Assembly (NCBI GenBank): GCA_004554255.1
Contig: SFNC01000010.1
Span: forward strand, 1-31,671
Direction of reading: 5' to 3'
DNA: 31,671 nt
DNA from: Bacteroidales bacterium
GTDB taxonomy: Bacteria > Bacteroidota > Bacteroidia > Bacteroidales > Muribaculaceae
In this document: piece by piece, positions 16,966-24,680 of the stretch
Numbering within the stretch: the stretch's first letter is position 1
Layout of the letters: the number at the start of each line of letters is the position of its first letter
Made by a program: the position numbers and the translations under genes
Notes under the pieces: generated by a model
Databases searched by the model: none
Seen by the model: only the letters and a program-made list of their open reading frames with translations
What the model was told of the DNA's origin: nothing

Positions 16966-17805
16966 ATGAAACAAAAAAACGATAAGGAGACATACGTCAC
17001 GGTGCTCAGTATCGCCGGGTCGGACAGCATAGGCGGTGCCGGTATCCAGGCCGATATAAAGACGTGTACCGCTCTGGGTGTATATGCCATGACGGCGATA
17101 ACAGCCATAACGGCACAGAACACCATGGGCGTAAACAGCTATGTCGCCGTTGACGACGATATGCTGCGGGGCCAGCTGCAGGCGGTGATTGACGATGTGC
17201 GGCCCGATGCGGTAAAGATAGGTATGTTACCGACGGTTGCGGCAGTAAAGACAGTTGCCGAATTCATAAAGAAGCACAAGCTTGATAATGTGGTGCTTGA
17301 CCCCGTATGCGTGGCTACGAGCGGCGATGCGCTGACGGCCGAAACGGTTCCCGGCGCGTTGCGCGAGTACCTGTTTCCGCTGGCAACGCTTGTCACCCCC
17401 AATCTTTCGGAGGCGCAGTTGCTCTCGGGCGTGGAAATCACGGACCCGGAGACGTTTGCAGCCGCTGCAGAGGCAATCCTCTCGCAGGGCGCGCACGCGG
17501 TTCTTATGAAAGGCGGTCATCATTACATGGCGAACCGGGACAAGGCCACGGATGTTCTGTTTATAGCTGGCGCCATGAATGTTCCGGAGTATTCCGCCCC
17601 GTTTGTAAACACGGCCAATACGCACGGTACCGGATGCACATATTCATCGGCAATAGCGTCTTTTTTAGGCAGCGGAATGCCTCTTTGTGAGGCAATCGGG
17701 AACGCCAAGGCGTACGTCAGCGAGGCCATAATCGCCGGCGCCGACAAATTATTGGGGCATGGACATGGCCCTCTGTGTCACTTCTATAACGTACTGAAAA
17801 AATGA
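16966..17805 (+). CDS. thiD: Hydroxymethylpyrimidine/phosphomethylpyrimidine kinase
   Basis: This 279-residue ribokinase-fold enzyme phosphorylates hydroxymethylpyrimidine twice to give HMP-PP, the pyrimidine half of thiamin. The N-terminal substrate motif is SIAGSDSIGGAGIQAD (15-30). The ATP and anion-hole motif is NTHGTGCTYSSAIAS, with Cys224 and the GTGC turn conserved. The ATG at 16966 begins MKQKNDKETYVTVLSIAG. Codons further upstream would read through the promoter. Its stop overlaps the thiS start by 4 nt (ATGA), which indicates translational coupling at the head of the thi operon. Confidence 0.95.
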   Translation: MKQKNDKETYVTVLSIAGSDSIGGAGIQADIKTCTALGVYAMTAITAITAQNTMGVNSYVAVDDDMLRGQLQAVIDDVRPDAVKIGMLPTVAAVKTVAEFIKKHKLDNVVLDPVCVATSGDALTAETVPGALREYLFPLATLVTPNLSEAQLLSGVEITDPETFAAAAEAILSQGAHAVLMKGGHHYMANRDKATDVLFIAGAMNVPEYSAPFVNTANTHGTGCTYSSAIASFLGSGMPLCEAIGNAKAYVSEAIIAGADKLLGHGHGPLCHFYNVLKK

Positions 17806-18002
17806 CAATAATACTGAATGACATACCTACCGAGGTGGACGATATTCTGACTGTAGCCGCTTTGGCCGCGATGCAGAACCTGGGCGCATCGGGCAGCGCC
17901 ATCGCTGTAAATGACAAGGTGATACGTCGCGCCGATTGGGAGACGACACTTCTGAAATCGGGCGATAAAGTGCTGATAATAAAAGCGGCTTATGGCGGTT
18001 GA
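17802..18002 (+). CDS. thiS: Sulfur carrier protein ThiS
   Basis: This 66-residue ubiquitin-like protein begins MTIILNDIPTEV and ends KAAYGG. The C-terminal Gly-Gly is the site that ThiF adenylates and converts to a thiocarboxylate, the sulfur donor for the thiazole ring. Size and fold pattern are typical. The start overlaps thiD by 4 nt, and the end overlaps the thiE fusion gene by 11 nt. Confidence 0.95.
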   Translation: MTIILNDIPTEVDDILTVAALAAMQNLGASGSAIAVNDKVIRRADWETTLLKSGDKVLIIKAAYGG

Positions 18003-19188
18003 CGGTTTTAGCGTAATTGCCATAACGGCTCCGGTCCCGGCAGCCAACGAGGGCGCAAGGATAACAGAATGGCTGCGCGACGGCCACGCCGACCGCGTGC
18101 ATCTGCGCTATCCCTGTGCCGATAGTGCCACGGTGCGGAGAATACTGGATGCCGTTCCCGCCGATTTGCACGGCCGTTTGTCGCTGCACGACTGTGTGGA
18201 GCTGATTCGTGATTATCCCGGCATCGGGGTGCACATTAATGCGCGTAATGCCGAGGCTGTGCGCGGGCTTGACACTTACGGCCGTACAGTATCGCGCAGT
18301 TGTCATTCCATAGCGGAGGCCATTGCCGACACCACAAGCCACTATGTGTTTCTTTCGCCTGTTTACGACTCAATATCCAAGGAAGGATATAAATCGGCGT
18401 TCAGCCTTGTTGACAGCACCTTGCTTGAAGCGCTTGCCAAGCGACGCATTGTCGCGCTGGGTGGCGTGACCCCCGACCGTTTCGGCGAGCTAAAAGCCGC
18501 AGGATTTGCAGGAGCCGCCATGGCGGGATATTTCGGCCGTCCGCAACCGATGCTACAGTTTGTGACAAACGCTCCCCGTGCCGAGGCTGTCATTGAGCAG
18601 GCCCGCGGTGCCATCGCCGGAGGATGCCGATGGGTGCAGGTGCGCATGAAAGACACGCCCGCGCCGCGTGTGGCGGCAGTGCTGCAGGCGTTGATACCGC
18701 TGTGCCGCGAGAAAGGGGTGACGCTGATTGTGGATGACCATGTGGACCTCGCGCAAATGGACGGTGTTGCCGGCGTTCACCTTGGGCAGACGGATATGCC
18801 CGTTGCGGAGGCGCGTGGGATTCTTGGTCCCGACAAGATTATCGGCCTCACGGTGAATACTCTGGAGCAGGCAAAAGCGCTCGGTGATACGCCGTGCGAC
18901 TATCTCGGAATAGGCCCGTGGCGATTCACGTCTACAAAAAAACGCCTTGCCGACATCCTCGGCGAAGCGGGAATGAAGGATATTATAGACACTCTGCGCG
19001 CCGGCGGCTGCAATTTGCCGATAGTCGTGATAGGCGGCGTCAATGCCGGTGATGTGGACCGTATTACAGCGCTTGACGCTGCCGGGAACACCGGAGTGGC
19101 GGTGAGCGGTGCGATAGCTGCGGCGCCAAACCGTATCAGCGCCACGCAGGAAATTATTAAGAAACTGAAAAACAATAACATAAAATGA
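17992..19188 (+). CDS. thiE: Fused TenI-like domain and thiamin-phosphate synthase (ThiE)
   Basis: This 398-residue protein is twice the usual ThiE length (about 210) and consists of two TIM-barrel units. The C-terminal half (about 190-398) has the synthase features QVRMKD (216-221), DDHVDLA (248-254), GVHLGQTDMP (261-270), GPWRFTSTKK (308-317, the phosphate/PPi-binding T-x-T-K) and the C-terminal GV-x-VSGAI. It should join HMP-PP and thiazole phosphate to give thiamin phosphate. The N-terminal half (1-185) is a diverged homologue with VHLRYP, GIGVHINARN, SRSCHS, a YDSISK-type loop in place of T-x-T-K, and ALGGVT. It resembles the second ThiE/TenI-like protein that other Bacteroidales encode as a separate gene. 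Whether the N-half acts as a thiazole tautomerase or is non-catalytic is unknown. It overlaps thiS by 11 nt and thiG by 4 nt. Confidence 0.9.
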   Translation: MAVDGFSVIAITAPVPAANEGARITEWLRDGHADRVHLRYPCADSATVRRILDAVPADLHGRLSLHDCVELIRDYPGIGVHINARNAEAVRGLDTYGRTVSRSCHSIAEAIADTTSHYVFLSPVYDSISKEGYKSAFSLVDSTLLEALAKRRIVALGGVTPDRFGELKAAGFAGAAMAGYFGRPQPMLQFVTNAPRAEAVIEQARGAIAGGCRWVQVRMKDTPAPRVAAVLQALIPLCREKGVTLIVDDHVDLAQMDGVAGVHLGQTDMPVAEARGILGPDKIIGLTVNTLEQAKALGDTPCDYLGIGPWRFTSTKKRLADILGEAGMKDIIDTLRAGGCNLPIVVIGGVNAGDVDRITALDAAGNTGVAVSGAIAAAPNRISATQEIIKKLKNNNIK

Positions 19189-19967
19189 CAAAAGAAAAGG
19201 ATGTACTAAAGATTGGTGGCCGCGAGTTTACATCGCGACTCTTCGTCGGCACGGGTAAATTCTCATCGCCCGATGTTATGCTCGAGGCCATAAAGGCTTC
19301 CGGCTCGCAAATGATTACCGTGGCAATGAAGCGCGTGAACATGATGAACGAGGCTACCGATGATATGCTTACACACATCAACCGGGAGCATGTGCAGCTG
19401 TTGCCCAACACCAGCGGCGTACGTGATGCCCGCGAGGCAGTCATGGCCGCGCAGATGAGCCGCGAGATTTTCGGCACAGAGTTTATTAAACTCGAAATTC
19501 ATCCCGACCCCAAATATCTGCTCCCGGACCCGGTGGAGACACTTAAGGCCACCGAGGAACTCGCCAAGGACGGATTTGTGGTGCTGCCTTACATTCAGGC
19601 CGACCCGGTGCTGTGCAAACGCCTTGAAGAGGTGGGCGCCGCCGCCGTTATGCCTCTTGGCGCGCCGATCGGCACCAACAAGGGCCTGCTCACGCGCAGC
19701 CTCCTGGAGATTATCATAGAGCAGAGCCGCGTGCCGGTGGTTGTGGATGCCGGCCTGGGTCTGCCGTCACATGCCGCCGATGCTCTGGAGATGGGCGCCG
19801 ATGCCGTGCTGGTAAACACGGCTATCGCGGTGGCATCAGACCCCGTAGGTATGGCGCGCGCTTTTGCAATGGCTGTAGAAGCCGGACGCATGGGGCGCCT
19901 CGCCGGACCCGGTGCAACTTACAGCCACGCACAGGCAACAAGCCCCCTCACTTCTTTTCTTTCGTAA
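19185..19967 (+). CDS. thiG: Thiazole synthase
   Basis: This 260-residue TIM-barrel enzyme condenses deoxyxylulose phosphate, dehydroglycine and ThiS thiocarboxylate into the thiazole. The N-terminal motif is FTSRLFVGTGKFSS. The Schiff-base lysine is Lys102 in FIKLEIHPD. The phosphate-binding end contains VVDAGLGLPSHAADALEMGA and VLVNTAIAVASDP. Length is normal for the family. It overlaps the thiE gene by 4 nt (ATGA) and is followed by thiC after 12 nt. Dehydroglycine is supplied by the ThiH encoded in the same operon. Confidence 0.96.
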   Translation: MTKEKDVLKIGGREFTSRLFVGTGKFSSPDVMLEAIKASGSQMITVAMKRVNMMNEATDDMLTHINREHVQLLPNTSGVRDAREAVMAAQMSREIFGTEFIKLEIHPDPKYLLPDPVETLKATEELAKDGFVVLPYIQADPVLCKRLEEVGAAAVMPLGAPIGTNKGLLTRSLLEIIIEQSRVPVVVDAGLGLPSHAADALEMGADAVLVNTAIAVASDPVGMARAFAMAVEAGRMGRLAGPGATYSHAQATSPLTSFLS

Positions 19968-19979
19968 TATCTGAAAATA

Positions 19980-21695
19980 ATGAACATAGAAAACATAGAC
20001 GTTTCGTCATATCCCAATTCCGAGAAAATATATGTAGACGGAGTGTTGCACCCAATACGCGTGGGCATGCGCAGAATCCGCCAGTATCCCACAGTGACTA
20101 TTGAGGACGGCAAGCGCATTGAGCGTCCTAACGCCCCTGTCACGGTTTATGATACGTCCGGCCCGTACACCGACCCGGATTTCAGCCACGATGTGAATGC
20201 CGGTCTGCCGCGTCTGCGCGAAGAATGGGTGGAGCAGCGCGACGATACCGAGAAACTCGCCGAGATAACCAGCGAGTACGGACGTAAGCGTCTTGCCGAC
20301 AAGACCCTTGATGCAATTCGCTTCCCGCATCTGATAGCTCCGCGTGTGGCAAAGGCCGGAAAACGCGTCACACAGATGGCATACGCCCGCCGCGGCATGA
20401 TAACGCCCGAGATGGAATATGTTGCCATACGCGAGAATCTGGACAATGCACAGCGAGGCATAGAAAGCTATGTCACCCCCGAATTCGTACGTCAGGAGAT
20501 AGCATCCGGCCGCGCCATTATCCCCGCCAATATAAACCATCCCGAGGCCGAGCCCATGATTATCGGCCGCAACTTCAGCGTAAAAATAAATACCAATATC
20601 GGTAACTCGGCGCTGTCCTCGGGTATAGAGGAGGAAGTGGCCAAGGCTGTGTGGAGCTGCTACTGGGGCGGCGACACACTTATGGACCTCTCTACCGGCG
20701 ATAATATTCACGAGACACGCGAGTGGATTGTGCGCAACTGCCCTGTTCCGGTGGGCACTGTGCCTATCTATCAGGCACTTGAGAAGGTTAACGGAAAGGT
20801 AAAGGACCTTACCTGGGAGATTTACCGCGATACTCTTATAGAGCAGGCCGAGCAGGGCGTGGACTACTTCACCATCCATGCCGGAGCGCTGAAGGCACAC
20901 GCCGCGCTGATAAGCAAACGCCTTACCGGATGCGTGTCCCGCGGCGGATCGATAATGGTGGAATGGGCTGTTACGCACAACTGCGAGAGCTTCCTGTACA
21001 CTCATTTCGATGAAATCTGCGAGATTCTCAATAAGTATGACGTTGCCATTTCGCTTGGCGACGGTATGCGTCCCGGCTCTACTTTTGATGCGAACGACGA
21101 GGCGCAGTTCCTGGAACTTGACGTCCTCGGCGAGCTGTGCAGCCGTGCATGGGAACATGACGTGCAGGTGATGATAGAAGGCCCCGGCCATGTGCCCATG
21201 AATAAAATCAAGGAGAACATGGACCGCCAGCTGGAGAAATGCCACGAGGCGCCGTTCTACACTCTCGGCCCGCTTACTACCGACATCGCACCCGGTTACG
21301 ACCATATTACCTCGGCAATCGGTGGCGCACAGATTGCCATGTTCGGAACCGCGATGCTCTGCTATGTGACGCCTAAGGAGCACCTCTCGCTGCCGGACCT
21401 CAACGATGTGCGCGAGGGCGTTATCACCTACAAGCTGGCTGCCCATGCCGCAGACCTGGGCAAGCAGTATCCCGGTGCTGCGGTGCGTGACAATGAGTTG
21501 TCTAAGGCTCGCTTCGAGTTCCGTTGGAAGGACCAGTTCAATCTCTCGCTTGACCCCGAAAAAGCCCGCAGGTTTTATATGGAATCGCGTCGTAACGCAG
21601 GCGATGGCGATGACAGGTTCTGCACTATGTGCGGACCAAATTTCTGCGCGATGCGTATATCTCAAGATGTAAACGAAAAATGTCAGGGAAATTAA
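19980..21695 (+). CDS. thiC: Phosphomethylpyrimidine synthase ThiC
   Basis: This 571-residue radical-SAM enzyme with a non-canonical cluster site rearranges aminoimidazole ribotide to HMP-P. The C-terminal cluster motif is FCTMCGPNFCAMRIS, with Cys548-x2-Cys551-x4-Cys556. Family blocks include NINHPEAEPMIIGRNF, GNSALSSGIEEEV, the TIHAG motif and MIEGPGHVPMNKI. In many bacteria thiC follows a TPP riboswitch. Here it lies inside the operon, 12 nt after thiG, with no room for one. The short C-terminal tail after the cluster is normal. Confidence 0.97.
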   Translation: MNIENIDVSSYPNSEKIYVDGVLHPIRVGMRRIRQYPTVTIEDGKRIERPNAPVTVYDTSGPYTDPDFSHDVNAGLPRLREEWVEQRDDTEKLAEITSEYGRKRLADKTLDAIRFPHLIAPRVAKAGKRVTQMAYARRGMITPEMEYVAIRENLDNAQRGIESYVTPEFVRQEIASGRAIIPANINHPEAEPMIIGRNFSVKINTNIGNSALSSGIEEEVAKAVWSCYWGGDTLMDLSTGDNIHETREWIVRNCPVPVGTVPIYQALEKVNGKVKDLTWEIYRDTLIEQAEQGVDYFTIHAGALKAHAALISKRLTGCVSRGGSIMVEWAVTHNCESFLYTHFDEICEILNKYDVAISLGDGMRPGSTFDANDEAQFLELDVLGELCSRAWEHDVQVMIEGPGHVPMNKIKENMDRQLEKCHEAPFYTLGPLTTDIAPGYDHITSAIGGAQIAMFGTAMLCYVTPKEHLSLPDLNDVREGVITYKLAAHAADLGKQYPGAAVRDNELSKARFEFRWKDQFNLSLDPEKARRFYMESRRNAGDGDDRFCTMCGPNFCAMRISQDVNEKCQGN

Positions 21696-22855
21696 ATCTT
21701 CATGCGGACCCCGACGACCGCAACGGATTTGCCGACATCATAGGACAGTACTCGTGGGAGGACACTACGGCACGGATTGCCGCGGTATCGGCCCGCGATG
21801 TGGAGCGTGTGCTGGCGCTCGCCGCACGCGACGACCGTCAGCTGTCTCCCGATGATCTTATGGTGTTGCTCTCGCCGGCGGCGGCGCCGTATCTGGAGGA
21901 CATGGCTCAACTGAGCCATAGGTTCACTCTCGAAAAATTCGGACGTACGGTATCAATGTATATACCGATGTATGTCTCCAACGCGTGCTCCAACTGCTGC
22001 ATTTATTGCGGCTTCAATCACCATAACAAGTATCAGCGGACCATTCTGACGATGGACCAGGTCAAAGCCGAGTGCGAGGCCATAAAGGCTCTCGGCCCGT
22101 TCGAGAACCTGCTGATTGTCAGCGGAGAATTCCCGTCGCTGTGCGGCACGGAGTATTTCGCGGATGTGTTGCGGACGGTGCGTCCGTATTTCCACAACCT
22201 CACCATCGAGGTGCAGCCTATGCGCACGGCGCAGTATAAACGGCTGGTGCAGGAGGGCCTGAACGGCGTGGTATGCTTTCAGGAAACTTATCATAAGGAG
22301 AACTACAAGACTTTCCATCCGCGTGGCATGAAGTCTATTTTCGACTGGCGTCTTAACGGCTACGACCGTATGGGGCGTGCCGGAGTTCATAAAATCGGAA
22401 TGGGCGTACTCATTGGACTGGACAAGGACTGGCGTACCGACCTGACGATGATGGGCCGACATCTGCGTTATCTGCAAAAGAACTATTGGCGCACACGTTA
22501 CAGCATCAATTTCCCGCGCATGTGCCCGTCCGAGAGCGGGTTTCAGCCGAATGTGGTGATTACTGACAGGGAGCTGGCTCAGACCACGTTCGCGTTCAGA
22601 ATTTTCGACCATGAGGTGGATATTTCCTTCTCGACGCGCGAAAAACCGGAGTTCCGCGACAATATGCTGGGCCTCGGCGTAACGTCTATGAGCGCGGGCA
22701 GCGAGACGGAGCCGGGCGGTTATGCCACGTCGCCCGAGGCGCTGGAGCAGTTCGAGGTTACGGACTCCCGCCGCCCGTGCGATGTCACGGCAAGTATAAA
22801 GGCGCACGGATTCGACCCCGTCTGGAAGGACTGGGACGCTGTTTTCGACAAATAA
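21680..22855 (+). CDS. thiH: 2-iminoacetate synthase (tyrosine lyase) ThiH
   Basis: This 391-residue radical-SAM enzyme splits tyrosine to dehydroglycine (2-iminoacetate) for ThiG, the route used by many anaerobes in place of glycine oxidase. The SAM cluster motif is Cys103-x3-Cys107-x2-Cys110 in NACSNCCIYCGF. The following SGEFPSL, EVQPMRTAQYKRL and CFQETYH blocks match ThiH. The ATG at 21680 starts MSGKLNLHADPDD and overlaps thiC by 16 nt. A GTG further upstream (21629) would add 17 residues of unlikely sequence. The stop is one base before thiF. Confidence 0.95.
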   Translation: MSGKLNLHADPDDRNGFADIIGQYSWEDTTARIAAVSARDVERVLALAARDDRQLSPDDLMVLLSPAAAPYLEDMAQLSHRFTLEKFGRTVSMYIPMYVSNACSNCCIYCGFNHHNKYQRTILTMDQVKAECEAIKALGPFENLLIVSGEFPSLCGTEYFADVLRTVRPYFHNLTIEVQPMRTAQYKRLVQEGLNGVVCFQETYHKENYKTFHPRGMKSIFDWRLNGYDRMGRAGVHKIGMGVLIGLDKDWRTDLTMMGRHLRYLQKNYWRTRYSINFPRMCPSESGFQPNVVITDRELAQTTFAFRIFDHEVDISFSTREKPEFRDNMLGLGVTSMSAGSETEPGGYATSPEALEQFEVTDSRRPCDVTASIKAHGFDPVWKDWDAVFDK

Positions 22856-22856
22856 T

Positions 22857-23561
22857 ATGGACCGGTACGCGCGTAACAAGGCTTTGCCGGAGATTGGCGA
22901 CAGCGGCCAGAATGCTATTTCGGACGGTCGGGTGCTCGTTGTAGGTGCCGGTGCCCTCGGCTCGGTATGTGCCATGTATCTGGCCGGCGCCGGGGTGGGG
23001 GAGATAGGTGTTGCCGACTTTGACACGGTGGACATCAGCAACTTGCAGCGGCAGGTCGCGTACACCGAGGACGACGCCGGACTCCCCAAGGCCGAGGTGC
23101 TGTGCCGACGTCTGCAACAGCTGAATTCGCAGATTCACGTGTCGGCACACAGATGCCTGGTGTCGTCGCGTAATCTCGCTGAACTGCTTGAAAACTATGA
23201 TGTTGTGGCCGACTGTACGGATAATCCCGCCTCAAAGCACTTTTTGGCAACGGCGGTGCCCGCTTTAGGTAAGATGTGTGTCACGGCAGGTATAGACGGA
23301 TTTGTGGTGCAGGTGGCCACTACGGCTCCCGGAGCAACCACTTTTGCGGACATCTTTGGCGTAGAGCCGCCCTCTGAGTCGTGCGGCACAATGATGCCGT
23401 GCGCTCAGGCGGGGGTATTCGGCCCGGCGGCGGGAATGGCTGCCACGGCTCAGGCCGCAGAAGCTCTCAAGATTCTTTCCGGGGCCGGAAAACCTCTGAT
23501 AAATAAGTTGTTGCGGATAAATACGCTGGACATGTCGGCGGTAACGCTGGACCTGTCTTAG
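22857..23561 (+). CDS. thiF: ThiF/MoeB/HesA-family adenylyltransferase for ThiS
   Basis: This 234-residue E1-like enzyme has the ATP motif VVGAGALGS (29-36), the D-x-D-x-V-D/NLQRQ block (to residue 66), Lys78 and the ADCTDN motif (118-123). Its expected role is to adenylate the Gly-Gly end of ThiS. The catalytic cysteine equivalent is Cys182 in PCAQAGVFGP. Neither of the two CxxC pairs that hold zinc in E. coli ThiF and MoeB is present, and the C-terminus is shorter. It ends the thi operon. Only 9 nt separate its stop from the convergent GH16 stop, and I see no terminator hairpin there. Confidence 0.92.
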   Translation: MDRYARNKALPEIGDSGQNAISDGRVLVVGAGALGSVCAMYLAGAGVGEIGVADFDTVDISNLQRQVAYTEDDAGLPKAEVLCRRLQQLNSQIHVSAHRCLVSSRNLAELLENYDVVADCTDNPASKHFLATAVPALGKMCVTAGIDGFVVQVATTAPGATTFADIFGVEPPSESCGTMMPCAQAGVFGPAAGMAATAQAAEALKILSGAGKPLINKLLRINTLDMSAVTLDLS

Positions 23562-23570
23562 ACCGGGTTC

Positions 23571-24680
23571 TTAGACTCCCCAGTGCGTGAAATGCCAGTT
23601 GTCGCTGCTTGATTGCGGCCCGGATTTGCGGTAGGCATCAATGGCGGTGTCAAGGCGGTCAAGGGCGCGGTATATGCGTTCGCTGTCGGTTTTACCCACT
23701 TGGCGGCTCGCGGTCTTTATGGCGCTCTGCAGTGCGCGACGCGCTCCCGATGTGTAGCCCTTGATGTTTTTGGTGCTGTCAAGGAGGCGTCTGGCCTCGG
23801 AGATGCGGTTTACAAGCGGCGAATCGGCCTTGTCGGGAGTATATATCCGCGTATAGTCTATTATGAAATCGGTGGGGAAGGTCTTTACCGGAGTGTCGTA
23901 ATAGAATGCGAGATTTAGCTTGTAGTTCATCTTGTTCTCCGGATTCTGGAATGGCGAGAATCCGCGTTCGGCGACGTATGTCTTGTCCAATGGCAGCTCG
24001 TATATCTGAACATCGTCCAGGTAAACGCGTATGTAATGTTGGTTCCACTCGGCGCGCCAGGTGTGGAAGCGGTCAAAGAAGTCGGCAGGAAGCGATTCCT
24101 TGTCAAGCCGCATGGTGCGGTTGGTGATATTGCGCCAGTCTTTGCCCCAGTGCACGGTGGTATGGTCGTTGCCTGTAATCCACTCCATTATATCTATCTC
24201 GCTGTAGCCGTAATGCCAGTCGCCGGAGGTCCAGATGGCGGGAGCGAAGCCCTCGAGCGCGGGAATTTTTGCACGCGTCTCTATTATGCCGCCGTGGAAG
24301 CGGTATTTGTCTTTGGTGTAAATGGACCCGGAGGTCGAGATGCGGCGCTTGTTGTACCGCACATCATCGCTGGCGGGATTGTATTCGGGGTTCAGCGTGG
24401 TGTCCGCAATGGCGCGTATGTAAAGCATTCCGTCCTTCAGGAACACGTTCTGCGGCTTGTCGGTGTAATATTGCCGCTGTGTGCCGCGCACATATCCTTT
24501 TTCATATTCCCAGGCGCTGCTGTCGGGCTGCATCACACCGTTTTGGCCCGGCGTGCCGCTGTCAAACTCATCGTGGAACGACAGGCTATATCCGGGATAT
24601 TTGTTTATTTCGGCTGAGGTCTGTGCCTGCATTAAAGCCGATGCCGCAATGCCGGCAAACAATAATAGTGTCTTTTTCAT
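23571..24680 (-). CDS. Secreted glycoside hydrolase family 16 protein (endo-beta-glucanase type)
   Basis: This 369-residue protein has a signal peptide (MKKTLLLFAGIAASALMQAQ). The GH16 jelly-roll domain (about 30-280) has the catalytic motif SE161-I-D163-I-M-E166, in which the first Glu is the nucleophile and the last the acid/base. Other GH16 hallmarks are LSFHDEFD at the start, TSGSIYTKDKYRFHGGIIET and FIIDYTRIYTP at the end. The substrate is probably a beta-1,3 or mixed beta-glucan, but the subfamily cannot be fixed. Residues about 285-352 form a helical, charged tail similar to FIVAR-type three-helix modules, followed by a Ser-rich linker and a short aromatic end. The ATG overlaps the stop of the upstream helicase gene by 4 nt. 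Confidence 0.9.
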   Translation of the reverse strand: MKKTLLLFAGIAASALMQAQTSAEINKYPGYSLSFHDEFDSGTPGQNGVMQPDSSAWEYEKGYVRGTQRQYYTDKPQNVFLKDGMLYIRAIADTTLNPEYNPASDDVRYNKRRISTSGSIYTKDKYRFHGGIIETRAKIPALEGFAPAIWTSGDWHYGYSEIDIMEWITGNDHTTVHWGKDWRNITNRTMRLDKESLPADFFDRFHTWRAEWNQHYIRVYLDDVQIYELPLDKTYVAERGFSPFQNPENKMNYKLNLAFYYDTPVKTFPTDFIIDYTRIYTPDKADSPLVNRISEARRLLDSTKNIKGYTSGARRALQSAIKTASRQVGKTDSERIYRALDRLDTAIDAYRKSGPQSSSDNWHFTHWGV

